DNA of 64,000 nt from Eutreptiella sp. 'Long Island Sound 2002' (taxonomy: Eukaryota; Euglenozoa; Euglenophyceae; Eutreptiales; Eutreptiaceae), in contig OZ038392.1 of the NCBI GenBank assembly GCA_964036045.1, forward strand, positions 17,691,612 to 17,755,611. Reading direction: 5' to 3'. The notes beneath the pieces were generated by a model. The model was not told where the DNA came from. It saw only the letters and a program-made list of their open reading frames with translations, and ran no database searches. A program made the position numbers and the translations under genes. This document shows positions 48,170 through 57,209 of this stretch, in pieces (position 1 is the first letter of the stretch; each line of letters starts with the position of its first letter).

Positions 48170-48790
48170 TTACAGGATGGCGAGGAGAGCCACAAGCACG
48201 GCACCGATAGGCAGCAGCATCGACACAGGATGTGGGGTTGATGACCGGTGATTTGGGGAGTTGTTGTTGCTGCGACGTGTACCGTTTATATCGCATTCAG
48301 CTGATGCATCGTTTTGAACATTCTGAATACATTCTCGATGCACGTAGTCATCACACGCACCAGCACGGCGCTGTATCAGTGCGGTTGCACATTTTTGGTA
48401 CACGCAATGGGGACGATCCGCCGGGACATGCTGAATCGACCGTCCTGTGCTGTCAGCAACTTATTTTGCATGCTTGTGATAAACCTCGGCAGCATAAAAA
48501 GACGGGCACAGCTTTCTGGAAAAAGAGGTTGGCCTGTAATATGCAATCGGACATTCACGCTCAAGCAGTGGTTCGCACGCAATGGGGTGAGACACACACC
48601 AACTATAGCATGCCCTGTCAGATAAAACGGTACTGCCCTGCTCACACATATAACACGTCTACTTTCCGCTTTTCTGTTGAGATATGTCATACACGGGAAA
48701 AAAATGAACCGATTGGAGCGTCTTCTGGAAACATTCTATCTATAGACCATCAGGCTGGATACCCACTGCATTGTTCAGTGTCGTCTCATG
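48170..48790 (-). pseudogene. A16/G9/J5-like protein, copy 2, with in-frame stops
   Basis: One minus-strand frame holds CEQGSTVLSDRACYSWC, LCPSF, PHCVYQKC, a spacer, ECIQN and a strong C-terminal membrane segment (MLLPIGAVLVALLAIL). Cysteines align with copy 1 throughout. The frame is broken only by TAG 48740-48742, TAG 48659-48661 and TAA 48461-48463, with no frameshift. The 5' end is uncertain. The C-terminal hydrophobic helix is cleaner than in copy 1, which supports tail anchoring for the family. Confidence 0.6.
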
Positions 48791-48837
48791 TAAAATCTGA
48801 CACCTCATGAAAAATCACAAAAAGAAAACACAAAAGG

Positions 48838-49438
48838 ATGAGTGAGAAGGTGGGCATCATTGTGCTACTCCTGGCCATTGGTGCCCTCAGCTGCTATTAC
48901 GTGCGACATGGTTCATTACCCTCCGTGCCAGAATTTCTGAAGCAACGACGTTTGGAAAACGACGTGGTTGAACATGCATCCCCACCCACAGCTGCACCCA
49001 CCGCCTATGAGCCACCGTCCCCTGAATCGGTAGCTTATTCAGTCCTCGATGCGGTTGCATCGGATGATGTGGGAGCTTGGCACCACTATCCGAATACCGA
49101 CAATTTTGCCAACGACATTGAACACCTACCACAGGTTGCCGGCAATGTGCTTGAGCTACAACGGCGTTGCCGCTCAGATCCTGATTGCACGGCATTCAAC
49201 ACGGCAGGATACCTCAAATACCTCACTGTGCAGAGGCTGACAAAGGCTGATGGCATTGATTTTTTTTTTGAAGATAGGGCATTGGGTACCCGGAGAATCA
49301 CACACGTCAGCAGTGCATGTCCAACCCTCAAGTACCGATACAACACCAGGCGACGGCATCAATGATGTCATGGTTTTTGGTGCAGAAGGTGGCCATATTT
49401 GGGTGGACGGCTCGGGAATACAAAACATGATGCATTAG
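48838..49438 (+). pseudogene. Membrane-anchored PAN-like protein, frameshift at a T-run
   Basis: ATG 48838 follows an A-rich leader. Residues 5-22 (VGIIVLLLAIGALSCYYV) form an N-terminal membrane anchor. A Pro-rich linker leads to a PAN/apple-like motif CRSDPDCTAFNTAGYLK. A T-run at 49260-49269 then shifts the frame: the first frame ends at 49365, the second continues to 49438 with DGINDVMVFGAEGGHIWVDG. The second frame is the one conserved in the inverted copy at 52.9 kb, so a 1-base change in the run, real or a sequencing error, is likely. PAN domains bind protein or carbohydrate. Confidence 0.6.
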
Positions 49439-49579
49439 AATTAGGATTCAATGGCATCTATATGATCTTCATCAGGTCTTGATTCTCCTACACGTAGCAA
49501 CATTGTGATATAGTGATCCATACCATGAACATACCACACAGGGAAGAATTCTGATCGCGTCGACCACTGATACGCGATG

Positions 49580-49606
49580 TAAAAAAAAAGATAAAAAACA
49601 TAAAAA
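49580..49606 (+). promoter_or_regulatory. A-rich leader before the 256-aa ORF
   Basis: AAAAAAAAAGATAAAAAACATAAAAA abuts the ATG. Similar A-rich leaders precede the ORFs at 45248, 46146, 48838, 50711 and 57210 but not the retroelement genes. Confidence 0.4.
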
Positions 49607-50377
49607 ATGACCGCAATTGTGCAGCACACGTGGGTCAATATTGTCTATAATGTAATGATTCAGCACCAGCAGGACAGCGGAGCACGCGATATTGGCGCCA
49701 GTGTAAGAATTGATTTTTGGTGTAGTCGACATGGGCCATGTATGAGTTCCATGTATCTAACCGTGAAATTCACAACATCAACATCAGGGGTACCACTGTC
49801 AGCCATCAGGCATCCCTTTAATATCCGCTCTAACCCAAAGAAGTGTGGTTCCCCAATAGCCGAAATCAACACAGTGGATATTGGTGAACTATCAGCTTTT
49901 GTCAGCCATGGTCCACACCCAAAGATACCATCTGCCACACTACACGTCATGGCGGTTAGTGATGGGGGACTGCATAATACACACACACTCGAGTTGACGA
50001 GAACAATCCTTGCCAGACTGACACCAGAGAGGTTTGGATGGGATGTTGAATTGCAAACCTTTTGTTATGACATTTGGGATGATGACTACATAAGTACTCA
50101 TAATGTAGATGACATTGCAGAACACCAATCTCGTACGTTTGATACGTTTGAGCCAGATTACATGATGTCTCATCTGCCGAGTCTGAAAGTGTTGTTGGTG
50201 CGACCAACCAGTAGTTGGGACGAGGATATATGGGAGATGGGCGACGACAATGTCGTGGACCTGGTACAAAGGGGTTGCACTATGGCACACGATATTGCAC
50301 GGTTCATACGCCCCCAACAGAGTATCTACAACTTATCTCATATTCCCACAAGTATACGGGACAGATATGGGCTTTAA
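49607..50377 (+). CDS. Hypothetical protein, 256 aa
   Basis: A clean ORF from ATG 49607. It is soluble by composition, with an N-terminal segment (SVRIDFWCSRHGPCMSSMYLTVKF) that could form beta strands, and an acidic C-terminal half containing CYDIWDDDYISTHNVDD and SSWDEDIWEMGDDN. No family or catalytic motif recognised. It sits head-to-tail before the F-box-like gene at 50.7 kb. Confidence 0.55.
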   Translation: MTAIVQHTWVNIVYNVMIQHQQDSGARDIGASVRIDFWCSRHGPCMSSMYLTVKFTTSTSGVPLSAIRHPFNIRSNPKKCGSPIAEINTVDIGELSAFVSHGPHPKIPSATLHVMAVSDGGLHNTHTLELTRTILARLTPERFGWDVELQTFCYDIWDDDYISTHNVDDIAEHQSRTFDTFEPDYMMSHLPSLKVLLVRPTSSWDEDIWEMGDDNVVDLVQRGCTMAHDIARFIRPQQSIYNLSHIPTSIRDRYGL

Positions 50378-50540
50378 ATTTGAACGCCCTGTCATTTAGC
50401 ACCTTTGACAGCCAGTCAGCGAAATGCAGACCCTTGCCACCCTTGCCGCTCTTGCCACTGGCGTTCTCGGTTCACACTTCTGGCTGTTGCTGAATCATTA
50501 CATGGTTGGATTGCCAGCAGTTGTTATGGTGAATTATCGC

Positions 50541-50614
50541 AGTATGGCATTCTGGTCCGAAATCGCTGAGATTATGGCATGGTTCTTGCCTAACCCTAAC
50601 CCTAACACTAAGAC
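50541..50614. repeat. Partial duplication ending in CCCTAA repeats
   Basis: The word tctggtccgaaatcgctgag and the following atggcatggttctt match 50968-51002 inside the downstream gene; here the copy runs straight into CTAACCCTAACCCTAAC. Confidence 0.8.
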
Positions 50615-50710
50615 CCTTGACCTTGTCGATCCAGATCCCACAATTCCATTGTTTCACCGTCCCACTTCATGCGCATGTACAATTTGAAAAACGAAGGCAT
50701 AAAAAAATCA

Positions 50711-51591
50711 TGGTCAAGAGCAAGAACGGTTCTTTTGCTAGTAGTACTCCTCCCCCTCGGAGTAGCGTTTTGGATGTGGACAGGCGAAGTTCAATCGATG
50801 ATGTGCCTCATGTGGTTCTGAACAAGGTTGCTGAATATTCTGACATACCTGAATGCATACGCCTGAGGCAGGTCAATAGCACACTGCGTGACGGTGTTCC
50901 ACCCACGGTGCCCCCTTGGCATTGTGCATTCACTGAAGATGCCATACTGGATGACTGCGATGATTTCTGGTCCAAAATCGCTGAGATTATGGCATGGTTC
51001 TTGATAATCACGCACAATCGGGTGACAGAGGAGGACAGCATTGTTCACGGCCCGACAGTGTGTTTTCGAATTAACAGAAATTTGCAGGATGGACTCATAG
51101 CCGACAACCGTACACTGCACCCGAGTTTCTGGTTGAAAGAGCGCGTGTATACACCATCGAAGAGGCAAGAAGGGTTAGTCACCCAGGGTCCCCCAGAAAA
51201 TCCCCCAGATCAGTGGATGGTGGAGAACCATGAGGACTATTATCAGGGCTGTGTCATGCAGATGATTCAGCAGTGGAGGAAAAGGTTGAGTGAAGGGTTG
51301 TCGGCTAAAGATTCAGGGAACCTTAAAGGAAGTGCAGATGATATCACAATGTCGCTAAGTGTAGAACAGTCTATAATGGGGTATATGAGGCATGTGGATG
51401 CAATTAACTACATAGGGAAATACATAGCAGAAGAACTGGGGCGCATGTATGGTTTACAGATTTATTACTATTGGGACCGGTACGATGTTGGTATCTCTAT
51501 CGCTGGTCGTGAGCCGAGATACTTTCACTTTGTAACACCGGTTGCGGCCCCCCTTCCGGATGTGAGGATGGGACAATGGGTCTGGCGATAA
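50711..51591 (+). CDS. F-box-like protein, about 293 aa
   Basis: I choose ATG 50711 because it follows an A-run (GGCATAAAAAAATC), while the frame upstream is open but reads through duplicated sequence. Near residue 30-65, VPHVVLNKVAEYSDIPECIRLRQVN has the F-box pattern (V-P-x-x-V-L..V..Y...PE..RLR.VN). The rest is acidic and aromatic (DYYQGCVMQMIQQWRKRL; YGLQIYYYWDRYDVGISI) without a family I know. It differs from the shorter F-box-like pair at 45.2 and 52.1 kb. Intact. Confidence 0.55.
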
Positions 51592-51779
51592 GGGGTGGTT
51601 GTGTCTACATAGAGACCTAACAACCTGAGTGACCCTGCCTGCAAACAGAAGGTGGGGAGACTCGAATATGTGCATGTTTTAGGTGGCAAATAAACTGATC
51701 TGACGAAATCACAAACAAATGGAAGGAAATCGCACAGCGGTGCCGAATGTAAACGGGACCCATCAAACCAGATTGAACC

Positions 51780-52020
51780 CCGTAGGTAATTTACCCAACC
51801 TGGCGTCGTCTCGTCCAATATCACTACATAATCCCGCATCCTTGCATCCAGGCCTTAACACTCCGATTGGCAAGCATGGGTGTGGGCAAACCCATCTTCA
51901 TTTGTGAAGGTAAGGAACCCACAGTTTGAAAACAGTTCATGAACTGGGACAAAGGCATAATCGCATTCCGTGGATCCACGGACAGGATCAGTTCTATGAA
52001 GGTTGCACCCACAGCAATAC
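51780..52020 (-). pseudogene. Gene E family fragment, inverted
   Basis: On the minus strand ELILSVDPRNAIMPLSQFMN, then MKMGLPTPMLANRSVKAW, then RDYVVILDETT in a shifted frame, match the middle of gene E (57.55-57.83 kb) at near identity, with an internal deletion. Confidence 0.8.
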
Positions 52021-52107
52021 ACCGCTCCAAGACTCCAGAAAGCCTCAATAAAAAAAATGGATTTGTGAATGATTCGTGAACAATAGAGATAAACAGTCTG
52101 TGTGACA

Positions 52108-52840
52108 ATGAACCCACATGCAAATGACAGACAAGGACGTATACACTTGCCGCCAGTCAAAATCTGGCGCCACAACATTGTTCCGTACCTAAATACGGGT
52201 GATCGCCACACCATGCGCCAAACAGGACAGAGGACTGCTGAAAACACACCACAAACACCGTGTACACCGTGTGAGTGCGTTAGAATCCCATTGTGTTTGA
52301 ACAAGTGTGACACATTTTGGGTGAAGGCAAGCCAACTACTAACTGACGTTTTATGGACTTTGCAGTCTTTTGCAGATACTCATAAGAACATGGTCGTTCA
52401 GTTTGAAATGATGGATTTGGAGCTGCTGCTGTGGTGGACACCTGGTCTGGGCTTATTTGTGCATCAGGACGACGTCCCGAAACCCCCCCCCCCCCCGGTA
52501 TTTGCAATCAATCGTGGGATACTACCAGCAGGTCATAGTGAGATATTTCAGGGGGATATCAGCTGCTGCAGACACCTACATCGAACACGAAGAGCCATTC
52601 AAGCTCCAACTCACCATTCAGGCTGACGAATCCGATCTATCCGAGCTACACATCGCGGTGCGTGATAAATTCTGCAGACCACAACCACTGATGGGAAACC
52701 TCTACGTCTATGACGTGTCAACCCCAGTATCAGTAAGCATACTAATTACTGACTACCCACCAATAAAAGCAAGAACAACAATACACATCAATGGTGGTGA
52801 CATGGGATACAGACCACAATGGGAATCATGCACCGTATAA
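52108..52840 (+). pseudogene. F-box-like protein, copy 2, frameshift at a C-run
   Basis: ATG 52108. IWRHNIVPYLNTGDR matches copy 1. The frame continues through VVQFEMMDLELLLWWTPGLGLFVHQ to a run of 10 C (about 52488-52497), where it shifts; the rest (YYQQVIVRYFRG ... NLYVYDVSTPVSVSILITDYPP) is in another frame to 52840. The shift lies in a different place from that of copy 1, so the two were disabled independently, or one is a homopolymer sequencing error. Confidence 0.6.
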
Positions 52841-52884
52841 CGGGGAAGTCTTATGGACAACAAGTTACCCTGGTGTTCCTGGTT

Positions 52885-53244
52885 CTAATGCATCAAGTTT
52901 TGTATTCCTGGGCCGTCCACCCAAATATGGCCACCTTCTGCACCAAAAACCATGACATCATTGATACCGTCGCCTGGTGTTGTATCCGTACTTGAGGGTT
53001 GGAAGAATGTCAACAGCCCTGGTAGCCCAAGCCGTGCCATACCAAGCAAAGTCTGCTGCACGCACCTCTGACAAGATTGGTACAGGGAACCCTTGATATC
53101 CAGTTTACGGGAAACTCGGTCAGTTCGGAAACAGTCCAATCTGGGAAGTTTCTTGGCCCTGTTTTCGATTGTACCTGGCTTCCTCATTGCGCATATCCTC
53201 ATCCTGATTGCCTGACCTGGTGATACGGAAGGAAGCGTCACCAC
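52885..53244 (-). pseudogene. Inverted copy of the PAN-like gene C-terminus fused to other sequence
   Basis: The last 40 residues (DGINDVMVFGAEGGHIWVDG) are nearly identical to 49320-49438 but on the opposite strand. The upstream 80 residues (basic, two Cys) are unrelated to the PAN-like gene. It looks like a recombination product. Confidence 0.6.
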
Positions 53245-53403
53245 GTTTGGTTGATGGCTGTAGGAAGAGGTTGATGGTATAGGGTGTGGGTGGGTGGGTA
53301 ACCGGTGGGGAACCTGTGGGGGTTGTGCGTTGTGTAGTGGAACAACGTAAGGTCAACCGCTACCTGCGAACCACCATCGATCATTGCTGTAACAACACGC
53401 TAT

Positions 53404-54015
53404 TCAGACTAAATGTGATGCGTCACATTCGAGTATGTATGTATGTGAAAACTTATTGTAACGTGTCAAACGGACATGTTGTGGATAGAAATTTTGCCAA
53501 AGGTTGTAGTTGCCGAAAGGTGCGGTTATCCTCCAATACAATATTGGTCCGCCAACAGCCTGCTGCAATGTATCCTTGTAATAATGTTTCGCCTCATCCC
53601 AGGTGAGGGGGTTGTAGTTTGGAAACCATCTGGGTATTATGGTGTCAATATCTATTGCTGGATTCTGGTGACGCTCCTGTACTACTTCGTTACAGTTCGT
53701 GCTGGTCTCTGATGCGTACGTTTGCAATTCGTCAGCGTGCAATCCGTCAGCGTGCAGTGTGTGTATGTCTCGATCCCACATGAAGGCACTTGTTTGCACA
53801 TTCCAATGGAGTGCTAGTTCCACTGGCGCTTGTAATGTAATAGTAATGTGTGGCTGCTATAGTGCAGCAAAATACGCATCATACCCGTGACAATCACCGT
53901 CTCAATGCAAATATTCGTCTCTAACCCACTGTGTCATGCCCATTAGACAATTGATGAGGTCGATGTCCAGATCCATGGCGCAAGCGTCTTTTCTTTCTTG
54001 AACAGTGTTTTTCAT
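53404..54015 (-). pseudogene. Gene C: unknown protein, two in-frame stops
   Basis: The ATG at 54013-54015 gives one frame to 53404 (204 codons) broken only by TGA 53902-53904 and TAG 53857-53859. The protein has an acidic N-terminus (MDLDIDLINCLMGMTQW), a short HADGLHADEL repeat, and an aromatic C-terminal half (FPNYNPLTWDEAKHYY; RLTRYNKFSHTYILECD). No family recognised. Confidence 0.5.
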
Positions 54016-54053
54016 GCTCGTAAAAATGTCCCATTCCAGTGTGCATGGTTAGC

Positions 54054-54078
54054 TAACCCTATCCTAACCCTAACCTGG
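54054..54078. repeat. Interstitial CCCTAA-like repeat
   Basis: AACCCTATCCTAACCCTAACCTGG in a gene-free spacer upstream of gene C. Confidence 0.7.
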
Positions 54079-54262
54079 AGGCATCACTGGCTGCGCACAC
54101 CCCACCGGGGACCAAACTGACTGATACGTAAACAGAGCCCAAGCAACGATGCAAACGATGAGTAGCAGCATCTACACTGATGCCCGCGTCACCCGGATGT
54201 TTGCCAGGCAATGGCCATGAGCCATAACCTAACCTACCCTGAACTGTACGGATCTAGAGATG
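54079..54262. other. Spacer without a recognised gene
   Basis: Nothing supported on either strand. Confidence 0.5.
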
Positions 54263-55126
54263 TTAATATGGGGCAAATCGGGAACCTTTTGGGCTTTTCC
54301 AGTCATTTCTCATATTCCAAAGGAAATTCATAACTCCGAAGGCTATATTACAGCAATCCTTGGTTGAACACTGCTGGCCTTCAACACAGTTATTTGGGTG
54401 TGTCAATAGTTGTCCGATTCTGAGCGCAGCTATGTTCGGAAATCTTTTTGTATAGATGTCTGATACCCTCTGCGGCCACGTTTCTTCGTCCTTCAAATCA
54501 AACACATGACCATTGTTCTGAAATTCTGTCTCTACAGCCAATAGCTTCTCCCAAAGATTTCGGAATTCTTCCTGACGGCTCGGATCGTTTAGACGCTCAT
54601 TTAGACAATACCGACCCTTGTTCGGACATTGTTGACGCCAGTCACTGCTGGGCTCAGCCCTGGTGCCACTACGGGAAGCGCCACTGGGCTCAGCTCTGGT
54701 GCCGCTACAGGAAGCGCCACTGGGCTCAGCTCTGGTGCCGCTACGGGAAGCGCCACTGGGCTCAGCTCTGGTGCCGCTACGGGAAGCGCCACTGGGCTCA
54801 GCTCTGGTGCCGCTACGGGAAGCGCCACTGGGCTCAGCTCTGGTGCCGCTACGGGAAGCGCCACTGGGCTCAGCTCTGGTGCCGCTACTGGAGGCGCCAC
54901 TGTGCTCTTCAGCTCTGGCGCTGCCACTGGGCTCAGCTGGTTATTCTGCATCCAAGGACCATTCTTGGTCACCCTTGGACCACAATCTTGAGATTGCTAA
55001 CATTTGGCTTTGCCGTGCGATCGTGTTGAGTATGGATTGGAGGTAGTCTGCCCAATGTTGCCCACCTGGACGGAAATGGCTATCAATACCCAAATTACCT
55101 AGCAATAGTACATTAATCCCCTGCAC
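54263..55126 (-). pseudogene. Gene D: unknown protein with a 36-bp minisatellite and one in-frame TAA
   Basis: A single minus-strand frame runs from about 55126 (INVLLLGNLGIDSHFRPGGQ) through TAA 54941-54943, a run of the 12-residue unit PSGASRSGTRAE, then CPNKGRYCLNERLNDP and a Cys-containing helical C-terminus (NNCVEGQQCSTKDCC) to 54263. The better-looking repeat frame SPVALPVAAPEL does not join either flank in frame, so I prefer the PSGASRSGTRAE frame. The start is uncertain because the frame may begin upstream. No family assigned. Confidence 0.5.
54652..54900. repeat. 36-bp minisatellite, about 7 copies
   Basis: The unit cagctctggtgccgctac plus gggaagcgccactgggct repeats head-to-tail with very few differences. 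Its length is a multiple of 3, so copy-number change keeps the frame. Both strands stay open across it. Confidence 0.9.
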
Positions 55127-55415
55127 TCAAAACGAATACAGATATGCATTGTTCATGTCTGGCCAAATGGAAAATGATGTTTTTCGACCCCAGTTTCACC
55201 AATTCGGTATTCATCATTAAGATATCGTGAGATGGTAGCTTATCAGCTCTCCGAACGATATCCGCCAGGACATCATGAATATCGTGCAGCAATGCTAGAT
55301 CCTTCTCACTATGATGTGCATGTGGGTCGGAGTACATACCATCATCGCCCAAAATTAGCGTGCCTGCCTGCCTGCTTTTGTACACAGATGTCAGAAACCG
55401 GACCGAAACGTGCAT
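55113..55415 (-). CDS. Hypothetical protein fragment, 100 aa
   Basis: The frame contains GTLILGDDGMYSDPHAHHSEKD and an acidic/basic helix (DIHDVLADIVRRADKL). It ends one frame away from the start of gene D, so it may be the real N-terminal part of gene D separated by an indel. Confidence 0.35.
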   Translation of the reverse strand: MHVSVRFLTSVYKSRQAGTLILGDDGMYSDPHAHHSEKDLALLHDIHDVLADIVRRADKLPSHDILMMNTELVKLGSKNIIFHLARHEQCISVFVLSAGD

Positions 55416-55504
55416 TGCGCCAACCTTTATTTATGTAAGGGTATGTATTTCGGACATTGGCACGAAGAACGTCCGATCGGGCCGTCGCCAAATTGTCAAA
55501 CCAC

Positions 55505-55530
55505 TCACCCAAACCCAAACCTAAACCCAG
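55505..55530. repeat. Degenerate CCCAAA/CCTAAA repeat
   Basis: ACCCAAACCCAAACCTAAACCC, a variant of the telomere-like words seen elsewhere in the island. Confidence 0.5.
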
Positions 55531-55592
55531 GCAGTCCTGTCACACAATCGGGCAGTTTTTTACATATGTTTGCGTGGTTACAACCGTTCCTT

Positions 55593-56087
55593 TTATGGAG
55601 AATACAACACCCTCCAAAGTGATAGTTGTAGTTCCTTCCTGACAACATATGCGTCGTGCACTGTGTGGTTGATAATATAATACCCGGGCAGGCGTCGCAC
55701 AACTCTGTACCCCTGGTTTGCGTAGAATGCAAGTGCCGTGTCGTTATCTGCCCTGCAGTGCAGATACACGTACTTACAATCTCTCGTTTGAAAATTTTGT
55801 TGAAGCTTTGACAATAATACGGAGCCCAATCGATGCCTGCGGTAGTCAGCATCCACACCCAGTGTGATGATGTAACCGTGGTATTTGTTCGGGCGAAATT
55901 TGCAAGGTCTGACCCTTCCGGTTGCAACACTGACCATTTTGTCATTGTGAAAAGCCAAAATGGAGATCACATCAATGGATAAAAGACTCTCGTAAAACTC
56001 CGTGTTATAATTGACAGGGAACAACCGCCGTTGTAATGCACGGAGCTCTGGAAGATTGTGGCGCGTCAGATCGTATCGAAATGACAT
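55593..56087 (-). CDS. GNAT N-acetyltransferase, NAA60-like, 164 aa
   Basis: ATG 56085-56087 gives MSFRYDLTRHNLPEL. FPVNYNTEFYESLL matches the FPV-Y...FY start of the NAT/NAA60 group. The core YHGYIITLGVDADYRRHRLGSVLL contains beta4 and the acetyl-CoA loop; the usual first Gly of R-x-x-G-x-G is Arg here (RHRLGS). VYLHCRADNDTALAFYANQGYRVV is the conserved motif B. The family transfers acetyl groups to protein N-termini or lysines. Intact, soluble, no neighbour with a related job. The Gly-to-Arg change may weaken cofactor binding. Confidence 0.8.
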   Translation of the reverse strand: MSFRYDLTRHNLPELRALQRRLFPVNYNTEFYESLLSIDVISILAFHNDKMVSVATGRVRPCKFRPNKYHGYIITLGVDADYRRHRLGSVLLSKLQQNFQTRDCKYVYLHCRADNDTALAFYANQGYRVVRRLPGYYIINHTVHDAYVVRKELQLSLWRVLYSP

Positions 56088-56149
56088 ACCAGAATCAAAA
56101 TGACCCATCCCCTGTCAGTCAAAGACTCGTTTTTTTCCTAATCAGAACC

Positions 56150-56657
56150 AGAGGAGAAGAGATTGTGGTGCCTCAGGAGCAGGGGACTAACATAATCGAT
56201 AACCATATGCATGCTCTATGACAGCCACAGAAAGTGGACAGCAGAATTTGACAGATGGATGCGCAGCAGAACTGGGGACTGATGCTGACCACAATGAAAA
56301 ACCAATGGATTTTTGCCAACATTCTCAGGGGCTCATATGGGGAAACACATTCATTCATAATATTTCCATCCTGAAGGAAGTGGAAAGGCATCGCGACGCC
56401 TGGGGTGAACAGCAGCAGGTCTTCCCCTTGCTGCAGTATAGGTCCAAGACGTGCTGCTTGTCACTGGCAAACAGCTCCACGCTTAGGTCCTCTCTGGAGT
56501 AACCCAACTCCTTCAAACCTTGGTCCAGTAGATCCCCCAATAGTTGATAGTCCTCTGTTTTTGAGGCTGCCATCAGGTTCTCCTTCGTTACCCGCAGGTA
56601 GCTCGAGACGTACCAGAACTCATGTTGTTGACCATCCTCACATAGAGAGCGTACCAA
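56150..56657 (-). pseudogene. Possible retroelement pol fragment with a Dam-like motif
   Basis: The frame 56355-56657 contains HEFWYVSSYLRVTKENL, then SVELFASDKQHVLDLYCSKG, similar to the start of the Dam-like region (VDAFA...) in the large elements, and a degenerate continuation with SPYEPLRMLAKI in another frame. No RT is next to it. Weak evidence; it could be an unrelated protein. Confidence 0.3.
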
Positions 56658-57180
56658 GGATGCATTTTGCTTGGTGCATTACCAAGAATGGGGGAACAAA
56701 TGCATTTTGCTTCTCGAACTAGCAAAGTGGCCTGCATGTTTTTTGAGGGTGCACGGTGCAAATGCAATTTGTGAACTGGTCGGCTCGGCAAGGTAAGTGG
56801 TCCAGTCCACCTATTCAAATGCCCCCATGCCAACGCAGTGGTGTCCCCTGCCAGAACTGAAAGAAGGAAAGTGGAAGAAATCCCAATTATAATGGCAATA
56901 GGATTAACGGTGTGTAATATAGTCCTACCAGACACACGTATCCATACATCAAGATCACCCTGATATGCAATACATGTGCAATTACCAGAACGTTGTCATT
57001 GTCTCAGATTCAGATTAGGTAGATGTCGGGCATTCATTGAGCCCTAAATCCGAAACGCCCCCGTTGTCCAAGTTGTGGAGACCATATACGGAATCAGTTG
57101 ATGTGTGGTCGCACGAATTCATCTCCTTCCAGTCCCCCTTTTACGGCCTGGGGGTAAAATGTAGCGACGATCGAGATCGA
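56658..57180. other. Stretch without a recognised gene
   Basis: Short ORFs on both strands, none supported. Confidence 0.5.
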
Positions 57181-57209
57181 TAAATAAATAAAACACAGCA
57201 CCAAAAAGG

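Noticed and set aside
54448-55029. 193-aa plus-strand repeat protein (GKRHWAQLWCRY unit) and 127-aa relative
   Set aside because: Open only because the 36-bp minisatellite has no stop in these frames. The flanks lack coding character, whereas the minus frame joins flanking protein sequence.
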